DNA of 64,000 bases from Amycolatopsis sp. 195334CR (GTDB lineage Bacteria; Actinomycetota; Actinomycetes; Mycobacteriales; Pseudonocardiaceae): the NCBI RefSeq assembly GCF_017309385.1, contig NZ_JAFJMJ010000002.1, forward strand, positions 744,001 to 808,000, written 5' to 3'. The notes under the pieces are model-generated. The model ran no database searches. It had not been told where the DNA came from and was given only the letters and a program-made list of their open reading frames with translations. Made by a program: the position numbers and the translations under genes. Shown here in pieces: positions 44,015 through 52,883 of the stretch (the stretch's first letter is position 1; the number at the start of each line of letters is the position of its first letter).

Positions 44015-44826
44015 CGCGATGGCGGAATCGAGACCGTGAGCCGTATGAGAGGTGGGAGCACCAGGAATATCTCCCGAGTCGGGATCGCGGACTCTATTTC
44101 GATGTCCAGATTCGGTTCTTTGGTGTCGCAATAACCAACGCAGCGCAGAACGGTGAGGTTGGCACGGCTGGCGCCGACCATGTCCGAGCGGCGTTCGAGG
44201 ATGTCACGAACCAGTCTTCGCTGGTGCGGTGGCAAGCGGTGCGGCAACTGCTGGCGAACCGGCTTATGGAGCGGATTCCCTTCTCGGTGCCGGGTGCAGA
44301 GTTCCGGGAGGGGACCGTAGTTGTCCGGGTGCGCCCGGAGGACTTGGAAGCGGCGATGCGAGTGCAACATGCCCGCCACGAACTCGAACTCGACGAACTG
44401 GCGCACCGGCAGATCAAAGCGCGTATGCGGTTCCTTCGAGAGGAGTGTCTGCGGGATCCAGCTGCGGCCGAGCTGTTCACATTGCTGCCGCCGTCGCCGC
44501 GGCTTACCGGATCCTCACCTGCTGGAGACCCGGACCGGCTGGTGGAGCTGGTGCGAAAATGGGAGCCTGACAGTGGTTGGGTGCGGGCGGCGAAGTCGCT
44601 CATCGATTTCGGCGACAAGTTGACACCGCCACAGCTGGTCATGTTGGGCAACGTCGTTCGCGACATCATGGCGCGATTCAGCGAGGCTGAACGAGGACAG
44701 CAGTTTGCTGATGCGCTGCTGACCGACTCGCATGAGCGGCAGGCGCCCAAGAACGGATGGACCCATCCAGCCGATGAACCATCGGCCGAGTCGAATGGGG
44801 TCGCTCGTGGAGCTGATGGCCGCTGA
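44011..44826 (+). CDS. Cassette protein 3: SPFH/band-7-like protein
   Basis: The 271-residue product starts in an ATGA overlap with cassette protein 2. Residues 28-120 (GLYFDVQIRFFGVAI ... WQAVRQLLANRL ... VVRVRPEDLEAAM) have the beta-strand and helix order of SPFH/band-7 domains. Residues 120-185 are a charged coiled coil (QHARHELELDELAHRQIKAR), and the rest is helical. It has no membrane anchor. SPFH proteins form membrane-linked rings or scaffolds; several bacterial conflict systems pair them with NTPase-like proteins. The similarity is by eye and should be tested. Confidence 0.6.
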   Translation: MTRWRNRDREPYERWEHQEYLPSRDRGLYFDVQIRFFGVAITNAAQNGEVGTAGADHVRAAFEDVTNQSSLVRWQAVRQLLANRLMERIPFSVPGAEFREGTVVVRVRPEDLEAAMRVQHARHELELDELAHRQIKARMRFLREECLRDPAAAELFTLLPPSPRLTGSSPAGDPDRLVELVRKWEPDSGWVRAAKSLIDFGDKLTPPQLVMLGNVVRDIMARFSEAERGQQFADALLTDSHERQAPKNGWTHPADEPSAESNGVARGADGR

Positions 44827-45215
44827 ACATCGTTGTGTTGCACCAGATGCCGGCGCGTGCCGTGACGCTTCAATTGGTACCGTGATGATCATACCGGTCG
44901 ATAACGGCCCGTGGACTCGACACTGTCCGGAGTGTCGCCCTGGCTGGGATGCGGCCACGATTCAAACTGAACTGGGAAGTCAGGAGGGCAGGATCGCTGG
45001 AATCGGTAGGCTGGTGGGCTCCGCATCAGCCCAGCGTCCGACGCCAAGGCCTGATGTTCAGCCGGTAGTACCTCGACGAGTTTGTACCGCGATTCTGTTC
45101 GCAAGCGCCGCGCCGACTAATTAGTGCGGAGGAGAGGTCTTTGGCCTTCTCCAGTTGAGTCAGTGCCCCATCATGGCTTCGGTGCCAGTCAAGGCCGTTT
45201 TCGTCTGTGAAGTAA
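44827..45215. other. Region between cassette and recombinase
   Basis: No confident gene is seen. A minus-strand 69-codon frame (45026-45235) begins inside the recombinase start region (TSHLNIYFTDENGLDWHRSH, DGALTQLEKAKDL) and looks partly coded but is unassigned. The segment is a reasonable place to look for the recombinase attachment core, which cannot be recognised by sequence alone. Confidence 0.4.
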
Positions 45216-47141
45216 ATGTTTAGATGGCTTGTCATAGAATTTCAGCTGTCCGACTTCGCGGTATCCCCGCTGGGGCTGCCCACGGCGTTGCTGCGCGACG
45301 AGGTGCGTGTCGCGTTCATCGGGCGGACATCCACCGAGGAACAGCAAGATCCTCGTCAGTCGCTGATCCGTCAGCTCGGCAATTGCAAGACAGCGATCCC
45401 CGAATCATGGGTAGTGGTCGCGCATTTCTATGACGTCGAATCCGGCCGCATGGAATTGGGGTCTCGTGGCAAGAAGGGGAACTACGAGAAGTTCGATATT
45501 CCGATCGCACGCGATGGCGGTATCTCGGATTTGCTGACCGAAGCGGCGAGCGTTAACCGCCGTTTCGATGTGGTGATCTGTGAGAGTATCGCGCGAATTG
45601 CGCGCCGGGCGTTTGAGGGCATCTCGATCGAGCGGGCGCTGGAGCAAGTCGACGTTTCGTTGTTCGCGGCGAACGAGCCGATCGCTATCACGGGAAGTCG
45701 GGCTCAGCGGGTGCTGCAGCGCCGGATCAACCAGGGTGTGGCCGAGTACGAGGTGCTCAACACGCTCGAGCAGTCCTGGGGCGGGCTGTGTACGCACGTG
45801 CGGGAGGGCTGGAACATCGGCAAGCCGTGCTACGGCTACCGGGCCAAGACCTATCGGCACCCCAACCCAGCCAAGGCGGCCAAGGGGCTGACCAAGTCCC
45901 GGCTCGAGCCCGACGGGGTGCGTGGCGAGACCGTCACCCAGATCGCGATGTGGCGGTTCCACGAGGGCCTGGGCTACGACACGATTGCCGAGCGCCTCAA
46001 CGTCGACCCGGTCAAGTATCCGCCGCCCGAGCCGCCCAACAAGACGCGGGCGCGCGGAGCGTGGGGCAAGACCAGCGTCTACGAGATCTTGCGTAACCCG
46101 AAGTACACCGGCTACCAGGTCTACAACCGCCGGGCGCGGCGCTCGCGCAGCGGCAGCAAGATCAACGATCCGATCAAGTGGGTCTGGTCGAACGAGCCCG
46201 TGCACGAGCCGTTGATCGCCAAGCCGATGTACGACGAGTTGAACGCGCGCCGCGCGGCCAAGCGCGGCTCGCGCGACGGGAACGCCCAGAGCGCCCACCC
46301 AGCGGCCCGGCGGACCAACGTGCTCCGGGGCATGGTCTTCTGCAGTTGCGGCCGTCGCATGTTCGGCGACGCCGCTCACCGGTACGTGTATTACAAGTGC
46401 TGGCCGCGGAACAACAACCGCGGCAGGCCGGACAAGTACGAAGGCCACCCGAAGACCGTCTACCTCCGCGAAGACGCCCTGCTCGCCGCGATCACCCGGT
46501 TCTTCGCCGACCGCGTCTTCGGCGAGCAGCGGCGCGCCATCCTCGCCGCGGACCTGGCCGGGGCCGACGACACAGCCCATCGCGAACACGAGGCGAAGCG
46601 CGCCCGGCTGGAGCGAGCCCTGGCCGAGGTCGACCGCCAGCAGCAGTCCCTGCTCGTTCAGGCTCGCCAGGGCGACCCGGCTGACCCCTTCACCCAGGCG
46701 TTGCGCGGCAGCTACAACGACCTGGCGAAGGACAAGAAGACCAAGCTGGCCGAGCTCGCCGCGCTCGACGCCGAAGCCGGCGACGGAACCGCTCCGCCGA
46801 GGCCGGACGAGCAAGCCCTGCTCGACGCCTTGCCCTACCTCGCGCTCAACCTGGCCGCCGCACCCCACGCGCTGCTGCGCGACCTCTTCGAAGCCACCAG
46901 CCTGAGCCTCCGCCTCCAAGGCGGGGGAGACACCGTCGCCATCGAGATGCGGCTACCGGCCGATGACCTGCCCCAGATCGCCGACACGGCGGAAAGGATC
47001 ACCGAAACCATGGCATCCACACACCACGCGCCTGACCAGCGCGGAAGTGTAGATGCTGTACGTGCCCCCGGTCCGACTCGCCTCGGAAGCACACGGATTC
47101 CAGATCCGCTCCGGTTGAGCCGTTTTCGCAGGTCAGCCTGA
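45216..47141 (+). CDS. Large serine recombinase (phiC31-type integrase)
   Basis: This 641-residue site-specific DNA integrase/excisionase has an N-terminal resolvase domain with the motif GRTSTEEQQDPRQSLIRQL (catalytic Ser39). A recombinase domain (about 170-330) includes YGYRAKTYRHPNPAKAAKG and LRNPKYTGYQVYNRRAR. A zinc ribbon follows (FCSCGRRM ... YYKCW, then GHPKTVYLRED, where His stands in the place of the usual last Cys), and then a coiled coil. Length is typical. It is the likely engine of the accessory region and lies downstream of the three-gene cassette. A fragment of a second copy lies at 39480-39620. ATG 45216 is the only in-frame start before the resolvase domain. Confidence 0.93.
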   Translation: MFRWLVIEFQLSDFAVSPLGLPTALLRDEVRVAFIGRTSTEEQQDPRQSLIRQLGNCKTAIPESWVVVAHFYDVESGRMELGSRGKKGNYEKFDIPIARDGGISDLLTEAASVNRRFDVVICESIARIARRAFEGISIERALEQVDVSLFAANEPIAITGSRAQRVLQRRINQGVAEYEVLNTLEQSWGGLCTHVREGWNIGKPCYGYRAKTYRHPNPAKAAKGLTKSRLEPDGVRGETVTQIAMWRFHEGLGYDTIAERLNVDPVKYPPPEPPNKTRARGAWGKTSVYEILRNPKYTGYQVYNRRARRSRSGSKINDPIKWVWSNEPVHEPLIAKPMYDELNARRAAKRGSRDGNAQSAHPAARRTNVLRGMVFCSCGRRMFGDAAHRYVYYKCWPRNNNRGRPDKYEGHPKTVYLREDALLAAITRFFADRVFGEQRRAILAADLAGADDTAHREHEAKRARLERALAEVDRQQQSLLVQARQGDPADPFTQALRGSYNDLAKDKKTKLAELAALDAEAGDGTAPPRPDEQALLDALPYLALNLAAAPHALLRDLFEATSLSLRLQGGGDTVAIEMRLPADDLPQIADTAERITETMASTHHAPDQRGSVDAVRAPGPTRLGSTRIPDPLRLSRFRRSA

Positions 47142-47318
47142 CGCCAGTGGCCAGGCCGCTGGTGATCGAGACGCGGGTCCCCTTGAAGATGCCGCGGCGC
47201 GGTTCGGCGGCGAAGTCATGACCCGGAGCTCCGGGACACGAGCCGGGTCGGCAGGTCCGTGTCGAGTAGAGCCAGCGCGGATGACAGGCGTCGCCCGGCG
47301 ACGCCTGCCTCTCGTCGC

Positions 47319-47651
47319 TTACTGCGGCAGGGCTGTGCGGACGCTGTGTCGCGGGTCCTTCGCGATGATGCCTCGTACCTCGGTCAGTCCGAGTTGACCG
47401 GCTTCGGAGGCGCGAGCGACAGCACCGGCAAGCACGCGCCTGACTCGGTGTTCGGGATCGATGGCGAGTTTGAGGATGAGTTCGCCGTTCTGCTCGGAAT
47501 TGCGCAGGCAGAAGATGGCGCTGACTTGCCGGATGCGGCCGAGCATGGTGCCGTTGTCGGCGAGAAGCGCGGCCACGCGCAGGGTTGGGAAACCGCAGCT
47601 CTTGCAAGGCAGGGCTTGGGCATCCGCCTCGAGCCGTATCCGGTTGACCAT
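47319..47651 (-). CDS. Hypothetical protein, HEAT-like
   Basis: The 110-residue product has a Cys pair (LPCKSCGFPTLRVA) and a helical repeat-like tail (LILKLAIDPEHRVRRVLAGAVA ... VRGIIAKDPRHSVRTAL), as in variant leucine-rich or HEAT repeats. AAAGGA precedes ATG 47651. It may be the remaining piece of a longer gene. The function is unknown. Confidence 0.5.
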   Translation of the reverse strand: MVNRIRLEADAQALPCKSCGFPTLRVAALLADNGTMLGRIRQVSAIFCLRNSEQNGELILKLAIDPEHRVRRVLAGAVARASEAGQLGLTEVRGIIAKDPRHSVRTALPQ

Positions 47652-47691
47652 CGCATGCGTCCTTTCGGTCCAGGAATTTTCGCGGTAGAAG

Positions 47692-48873
47692 TCATCCGGA
47701 AACGTCGAGCACGGTTTTGAGCCAGCCTTCTTCGCGGCGGTCGAAGGTCTTGTACGCCTCGATCGCGGAGTCCGGTTCCTCGTGCTGGGTGATGAAGTCG
47801 GTCGGTTCGAAGGAGCCGGTGCTGACCATGCCCAGCAGACCGGGCAGGTAGCGGCGGTGGTTGCAGTTGCCCATGTGCAGGGTGAGGTTCTTGTTCATCG
47901 CCTCACCGAAGGGGAACCGGTCGAAGCCGGGTGGGTAGACCCCGATCACACCGATCGTGCCTGCCTTCGCCACCGCTTGAACGGCCCAGCGGATGGCCAG
48001 GGAGGGCGCGTCGCCAGGCACCCACTGGTCACCCCGCTGCCCGCTCTCGGGGGCGGCGACGCGGCGCTCCTCCTCGTAGTCGGCGTTGCCGGAAGCGGGT
48101 TGCTGCGCGTCGATGCCGACGGCGTCGATGACCCGGTCCACGCCGATCCCGCCGGTCAGCTCACGTACCAGCGCGACGGGGTCCTCCTGGTTGAAGTCGA
48201 TGACCTCGGCGTTCTGCCGGCGGGCCAGGTCCAGCCTGGAGGGCAGGCCGTCCACGGCGAAGACCCGCCCGGCGCCCTGGCGCTTGGCCGAGGCGATGGC
48301 GAACTGGCCCACCACGCCGGCGCCGACCACGAGCACGCTGTCGCCTTCGCCGACCTCGGCCAGTCGGCCGCCGAACCAGGCAGTGGGGAAGATGTCGGAG
48401 AGCAGGATCGCCTGGTCGTCGCTGACGTTGTCCGGGATGCGCACCAGGGAGGTCATGGCGAAGGGCACCCTGGCGTACTCGGCCTGCAGCCCGTCGACCG
48501 GCCCGGTGCCTTCGGGACCGCCGAAGAAGCAGGTCCCGCCGCCGGGGTTGGCGTTGTCGCACTGGGCGTAGTAGCCGGCGCGGCAGTAGGAACAGGTGCC
48601 GCAGCCGATGGTGGACGGGATCACCACGCGCTCGCCGGGGGCGAAACCGCGCACCGCCGGGCCGACCTCCTCGATCACGCCGACGCCTTCGTGCCCGAGG
48701 ATCGTGCCGGGCACCATGCCGGGCATGGTGCCGCGCACCATGTGCAGGTCGGTGCCGCAAATCGCGCTGCGGGTGAGGCGGACGATCGCGTCGCTGGGTT
48801 CGAGGATCTTCGGATCGGGTACCTCGTCGAGGCGGATGTCCCCGATGTCGTGCCACACCACTGCCTTCATCAT
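47692..48873 (-). CDS. Zinc-dependent alcohol dehydrogenase
   Basis: This 393-residue MDR enzyme is of the glutathione-independent formaldehyde dehydrogenase-like type. The catalytic zinc residues are in ICGTDLH and GHEGVGVIEE. The structural zinc ligands are in CGTCSYCRAGYYAQCD. The NAD motif is VVGAGVVGQFAIA. The insert DAQQPASGNADYEEERRV is typical of the FDH-like branch. GGAGG precedes the start, and ATG 48873 or 48870 are equivalent. It is probably monocistronic and oxidises a small alcohol or aldehyde adduct. Confidence 0.93.
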   Translation of the reverse strand: MMKAVVWHDIGDIRLDEVPDPKILEPSDAIVRLTRSAICGTDLHMVRGTMPGMVPGTILGHEGVGVIEEVGPAVRGFAPGERVVIPSTIGCGTCSYCRAGYYAQCDNANPGGGTCFFGGPEGTGPVDGLQAEYARVPFAMTSLVRIPDNVSDDQAILLSDIFPTAWFGGRLAEVGEGDSVLVVGAGVVGQFAIASAKRQGAGRVFAVDGLPSRLDLARRQNAEVIDFNQEDPVALVRELTGGIGVDRVIDAVGIDAQQPASGNADYEEERRVAAPESGQRGDQWVPGDAPSLAIRWAVQAVAKAGTIGVIGVYPPGFDRFPFGEAMNKNLTLHMGNCNHRRYLPGLLGMVSTGSFEPTDFITQHEEPDSAIEAYKTFDRREEGWLKTVLDVSG

Positions 48874-48908
48874 TGCCTCCTAGCTCGTTGTCTTCCTGGT
48901 CGGCGCCG

Positions 48909-49379
48909 TTACCCGAGGTGGCAGCTCAGCTCCACCGGCCCGGGTTCGGCAGCTTCGAGATCGACGACCCAGCAGACGCATTGGACGATCACGCGCAGCA
49001 TGTCGTGGCGCGACCCACCGACGGCGAACGACACCTGCAGGTCCCGGTCGAACAGATCGCCGTTGAGGTGGGCCACGATGGCGCGCAGCGCGGCGCGACA
49101 GCCGGCGGACACGGCATCGATCTCGACCGGATCACCCGGCTCGGTCCGCACGAACACGCTGAAGATTTCGTCGCCGAGCGGGTCTTCCTGTCCTTGCCGG
49201 ACCCGGTGGGCGCAGTCCGCCAGCAACTCACCCACCACCAGAGAGCACGCGACCCGCTCAGGATCCAGCGAAACCAGCAACGCCAGGGACTCGGCGAGAT
49301 CGTCGGTGCGCTTGGTCCGGTACTGCGCGAGGAGCTTGTCTGCCATCGTGCGCGCGGGTACCTCCACCGGGCTGCTCAT
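48909..49379 (-). CDS. Hypothetical protein
   Basis: The 156-residue soluble protein has an N-terminal helical half and a C-terminal beta-rich half (DLQVSFAVGGSRHDMLRVIVQCVCWVVDLE). No family is recognised. It starts at ATG 49379, 8 bases after the stop position of the frameshifted DUF2795 copy on the same strand, so the two were once co-transcribed. Genes in such places may act in stress response, but nothing here proves it. Confidence 0.6.
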   Translation of the reverse strand: MSSPVEVPARTMADKLLAQYRTKRTDDLAESLALLVSLDPERVACSLVVGELLADCAHRVRQGQEDPLGDEIFSVFVRTEPGDPVEIDAVSAGCRAALRAIVAHLNGDLFDRDLQVSFAVGGSRHDMLRVIVQCVCWVVDLEAAEPGPVELSCHLG

Positions 49380-49386
49380 GGCGAGG

Positions 49387-49579
49387 TCACCTCCGCACCG
49401 AGAGCTCGTGGCTGACACCGCTGGGCCCGTCGTACTGGCGGTCCGGGAGGCTGCCGAGCAGTTCCAGGGCGCGGCCGTCGGCCCCGTTCGTCCGCTGCGG
49501 CCACCAGGTCATCCCGGCTCGTCTGGTAGTCCACTCCGGACAGGTGCCGGTGGACATAGAGGGGTTTCGCTTTGCTCAT
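49387..49579 (-). pseudogene. Frameshifted DUF2795 paralogue
   Basis: Starting at ATG 49579 (MSKAKPLYVHRHLSGVDY, DDLVAAA) the frame breaks after DDLVAAA: one extra base shifts it, and the rest (NGADGRALELLGSLPDRQYD, GPSGVSHEL) is found in the neighbouring frame. It matches the intact DUF2795 protein at 30683-30877. A sequencing error is possible. Confidence 0.75.
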
Positions 49580-49927
49580 GGGGTCCTCCTGCAACCGGGC
49601 CAGTTGCACCCTCGCGTCGGCACCGGTGAAATCCAGGTCGTCGGTGCGCACGTCGACCTCGACGACGTCAAGGTTCCAGTGGCTCCGGTGACAACAACCT
49701 CGGACATACATCGGCGATACCCGGCGGCAGCGCGGGCAAACGCGAGGGGACGCCGCGATCTCGGTCGCGCTTGCCCCGAAACGCGGTGGCCGCGGGTCAC
49801 CGCCGCGACCGGACCTGGCGATCCTCTACACCGCGCTGCTCCTGGCGCTGCACCAGGGCTGAACCGATCTTCGAACGGGACGATATCCAGCCCGCGTAGC
49901 CTCCACGTGCGGCCCTTCGCCAAGGGG
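49580..49927. other. Intergenic DNA with no gene seen
   Basis: No gene is supported. Positions 49700-49740 resemble the DNA upstream of the intact DUF2795 gene (both read CGGCG-TACCCG-x-GGC and GGCAAACGC), indicating that the duplication included the upstream region. A plus-strand tail PRPDLAILYTALLLALHQG ends at 49861 and may be a remnant. Confidence 0.4.
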
Positions 49928-49945
49928 CTCGCTGATTTCAGCGAG
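49928..49945. terminator. Hairpin over the SDR stop codon
   Basis: CTCGCTGA, TT, TCAGCGAG form a perfect 18-base palindrome; the SDR stop codon is inside it. It may act as a terminator or as a regulatory site. Confidence 0.4.
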
Positions 49946-50909
49946 ACATTCCGCGCGTCGCCAGCGCGGAGACGTGGCTCCACAGCTGTTGCCGCGCGCC
50001 GGTGTCGTCCGCGTCGGCAGCGAGGGCGTAGGTGGTGGGACGCGGCCGCCGGTCGTGCCAGAGCAGGCCGGTGGTCTCGACGGCGTCCGGTGCGGCGCCG
50101 AGCCAGACGATGGTGTCCGCACCCTGGCCGGGTGTGCGGATCAGCGGGCGGGTTACCGCCCGGAACAGCGGCAGCCACTGGCGCACGCCCTTGGTGTCGG
50201 CCCAGCCCGGGTGCATCGCGTGGACGTGGACGCCGTCCGCGCGCAGCTGTTCCGCCCACTGCTCGGTCAGCACCAGTTGTTCGCGCTTGGTCCTGGCGTA
50301 GATCTTCTTCGGCCCGTACTCGGTGTCCTCGGACTGCGGATCGTCCTCCGGGATCGGCTGGTCGTACTGCCCGCCGGAGGTCACGTTGATCACCCTCGAC
50401 GGCGCAGCCGCGCGCAGCAGGGGCAGCAGGCCGTTGGTGAGCACCCACGGCGCGAGCACGTGCGTGGCGAAGGTCAGCTCGACATCGTCCTCGGTGTGCT
50501 CCCGCTCGTCTGGCATCACCCCGGCGTTGTTGACGAGCACATCCAGGCGGGTTTCCCGATCGAGGAAGCCGTCGATGAACTCGCGCAGTTCCGACAGCTT
50601 GCTGATGTCGCAGCTCACCGGCTCGACCTCGCCGCCACCGGCGTCGGCCCGGGTGAGACCGGCGGCTTCCCTGGCTCGCGACCCGTCACGGCCGAGAACC
50701 CGTACCGACGCGCCAAGCCGGGCAAAACCCGCTGCCGCTGCCCGCCCGATGCCGGAACCGGCTCCGGTCACCAGCACGACCTTGCCGTCCATGCGCGGCG
50801 GGTCCGCGGGCCAGTCGCGCAGGTGGCGCCGCACCCAGAGGCCGGGCTTGCCGTAGCCGAGGACGACACTGCGGTCCATCGCGGTGTCGATCAAAGTTTC
50901 AGCCTTCAT
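49938..50909 (-). CDS. Short-chain dehydrogenase (DHRS/retinol-type)
   Basis: The 323-residue enzyme has a 40-residue N-terminal extension followed by the SDR domain: TGAGSGIGRAAA, VNNAGVMP, VINVTSGGQYD and YARTKREQ as catalytic motif. The residue after beta-2 (VLGRDGSR) suggests NADP. It resembles DHRS12-like proteins. A hairpin overlaps its stop. Confidence 0.9.
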   Translation of the reverse strand: MKAETLIDTAMDRSVVLGYGKPGLWVRRHLRDWPADPPRMDGKVVLVTGAGSGIGRAAAAGFARLGASVRVLGRDGSRAREAAGLTRADAGGGEVEPVSCDISKLSELREFIDGFLDRETRLDVLVNNAGVMPDEREHTEDDVELTFATHVLAPWVLTNGLLPLLRAAAPSRVINVTSGGQYDQPIPEDDPQSEDTEYGPKKIYARTKREQLVLTEQWAEQLRADGVHVHAMHPGWADTKGVRQWLPLFRAVTRPLIRTPGQGADTIVWLGAAPDAVETTGLLWHDRRPRPTTYALAADADDTGARQQLWSHVSALATRGMSR

Positions 50910-51115
50910 CCCCCCGGGCTACCCACGCGACTCCCGGCAAACCGGCATGCCGCCGGTTGAGTGGGCAGTGCGGGGCCACCAGGTCGGCGTCCCGGGGTTG
51001 CCGAAATCGGCGGTGGGTAGCCCCATCGTGCCGGCGGTGGCCGTCGTAGCCACCGCCGGTCCGGCGCGAGTTGGGCGACGGAACCGGGATCGTTCAACGT
51101 CGGAAACGCCAGCGG

Positions 51116-51337
51116 TCACCGGCGGAGTCCGCCGGCCAGGCGCTGGAGCCGGAACCGGGCGAGCCGGTGCAGCATCTCGGCCATCGCTTCGGGAACGATC
51201 TGGCCGTGGAGGTCGCGGTGGGCGGCCGTCACCACATCGGTTATGCCGTCCGCGGTGACGGTTCCGCCGAATTCCGCGGCCAGTTCACCCGCCACCTTCA
51301 TGACGAGTTCCGGTGCGGCCTGACTATTCGTTTTCAC
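51116..51337 (-). CDS. Three-helix-bundle dimerization protein
   Basis: The 73-residue protein (GTG 51337; PELVMKVAGELAAEFGGTVT, DVVTAAHRDLHGQIVPEA, EMLHRLARFRLQRLAG) fits the three-helix-bundle dimerization domain found in small actinomycete proteins and arsenate reductase N-termini. Its start overlaps the stop of the broken response regulator upstream as GTGA, so it was probably coupled to it. Its function is unknown. Confidence 0.65.
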   Translation of the reverse strand: MKTNSQAAPELVMKVAGELAAEFGGTVTADGITDVVTAAHRDLHGQIVPEAMAEMLHRLARFRLQRLAGGLRR

Positions 51338-51510
51338 GTCGCCTTCGGCATGTCGATGATGAACTGGTTGCCGCCGCCGAACCACGCCCTCGTCCGGCGC
51401 TGCAGATCTCCGGCGACCAGCGGTTTGTGACGTAGTTGTCGGCACCCGCTTCGACCACCTCGAAACCTCGTCGGCCGAGCGCTTCGCGAATCAGGTGATG
51501 GTTTTTTCGA
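51334..51510 (-). pseudogene. Response-regulator remnant, internal deletion and frameshift
   Basis: On the minus strand HLIREALGRRGFEVVEAGADNYVT reads like the start of a receiver domain joined directly to its end (GADNYVTKPL), so the middle is missing. One frame change then gives KPLVAGDLQRRTRAWFGGGNQFII up to a TGA at 51334. The two frames join near ADNYVT/KPL. Confidence 0.6.
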
Positions 51511-51562
51511 CGAGCAGCCGCGTGGCCGGTGGGGTACCTCCAGGGGAGCGGCCTCCGCTAAC

Positions 51563-52123
51563 TTACTGGCGTTCACCGGCGCCACTCCCGGTGAACGCGC
51601 CACCGCCGATCCAGCCATCCCGGCAGACCGGCCCCAGCGACCACGGCACGCCGAAGCTCTCCGCCTGATCCGGCGGGGTCACCTCCAGCCGCACCGCCAC
51701 CGGCTGGCACAGCCCCTCCTCGGGTTCTCCTTCGCTCGGCGTCGCCGACCAGCGCAGCTCGCGAACGGCAGCCTCGCCGGGATCCAGCACCACCTCCGTG
51801 GCGATCGGATGGGGTTGGCGCCAGGCGTCGGTGGGCACCGTCCGCCCGTCCGCGCCGAGCAGGCGCAGATCGCCGTAGCCGTCGATCACGCACGTCGTTT
51901 CACCGCGGTTCGTCACCTCCAAGGTGGCGTCGCGCCGGCCCAGGTCGGGGGAGCCTGGGCGGAGCGCACCGGACAGTTGGGCGGCGGGGCAGGCGGAAAT
52001 GCCGCTCGCCGTCACCGTGGTCGTCTGCGGCGGTGGTCGGGTGCCTGGCTTCGCCCCGTCTGGTGTGCCGCACCCGGCGAGCACGACCAGCCCGCCCAGC
52101 GCGAGAACACACAGCCCTCGCAT
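51563..52123 (-). CDS. DUF4232 lipoprotein
   Basis: This 186-residue secreted lipoprotein has signal LALGGLVVLAGCGTPDG with lipobox LAGC (Cys18). A Pro/Thr linker leads to a DUF4232 beta-sandwich (about 42-175: CPAAQLSGALRPG, VTNRGETTCVIDGYG). It is cell-surface attached, with an unknown role. A ribosome site lies before ATG 52123. Confidence 0.85.
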   Translation of the reverse strand: MRGLCVLALGGLVVLAGCGTPDGAKPGTRPPPQTTTVTASGISACPAAQLSGALRPGSPDLGRRDATLEVTNRGETTCVIDGYGDLRLLGADGRTVPTDAWRQPHPIATEVVLDPGEAAVRELRWSATPSEGEPEEGLCQPVAVRLEVTPPDQAESFGVPWSLGPVCRDGWIGGGAFTGSGAGERQ

Positions 52124-52370
52124 GAAAGAAGTCCTCCTCGGTCAACGTCCTCCGAGTGCGAACGTAACAGCGGCCGGAGCATTGCCGTGACGACGAAGCC
52201 TTGCGGTTGCCTGACGTTCCGGCGCCGCGATGGCGGGCCGTCCGCCGTGGCGATTCTTATGTCACGATCAGCGAGAGAGCGTGCGCAAAAAGTGGCGTTT
52301 TCCCTGGTGAGGTTTGGTTCTTCGGGAATTGGGTAAAGAATTCTGGCGAACGTCAGCGGGGAGGATGTGG

Positions 52371-52832
52371 ATGTCCGATGCTGCCACGGAAGAGACTGAA
52401 CGACTGGTCGTTTTGTCCCTGGAGCGGGAGGTCGCGGCATCCGCGGCCCAGGCGAGCTTACTGCGGGTGCTGCTCACAAATTGGCTGACCGGCGCCGGAT
52501 TGCCGGACCTGCTGGCCGAGGACGTCAGGCTGGCAGCTTACGAGGTGATGGCCAACGCCGTCGATCACGCCTACCCCGGACGGGACGACGGCACGATGAC
52601 CTTGGCCGCGCGGCTGGGCCACGGTTCGCTCACGGTGGAGGTCACCGACTTCGGTCATTGGCGCGAGGGCCCGCCGCTGTCCTTCGGCGGGCGTGGCCTG
52701 CCGCTCATCCGCAGGCTTGCGCCGCAGGCGACGGTGACCACCGCAGCCGCCGGGACCACGGTGCTCATGGTCTGGCCGTTGAGCACTCGAGCCGCCGCTT
52801 CATGGCACCGTGACCGGGCAGATCCCGCCTGA
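52371..52832 (+). CDS. ATP-binding anti-sigma-type kinase (HATPase_c)
   Basis: The 153-residue SpoIIAB/RsbW-like ATPase shows N box EVMANAVDHAYPG, G1 VTDFGHWREGPP and G2 GGRGLPLIRRLAPQ. It would bind a sigma factor or phosphorylate an anti-anti-sigma protein; no partner gene is adjacent. GGGGAGG (52359-52365) before ATG 52371 sets the start, and the upstream GTG starts are not used. Confidence 0.88.
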   Translation: MSDAATEETERLVVLSLEREVAASAAQASLLRVLLTNWLTGAGLPDLLAEDVRLAAYEVMANAVDHAYPGRDDGTMTLAARLGHGSLTVEVTDFGHWREGPPLSFGGRGLPLIRRLAPQATVTTAAAGTTVLMVWPLSTRAAASWHRDRADPA

Positions 52833-52883
52833 CGTCCCAGGCGAAGACGCGTCGTGGGCCGCGTGGGTGGGTTACTTCAACAC

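Noticed and set aside
45405..46919. Minus-strand 504-codon frame
   Set aside because: Antisense to the serine recombinase, whose catalytic and zinc motifs are clear.
47782..49629. Plus-strand 615-codon frame
   Set aside because: Antisense to the alcohol dehydrogenase; no domain.
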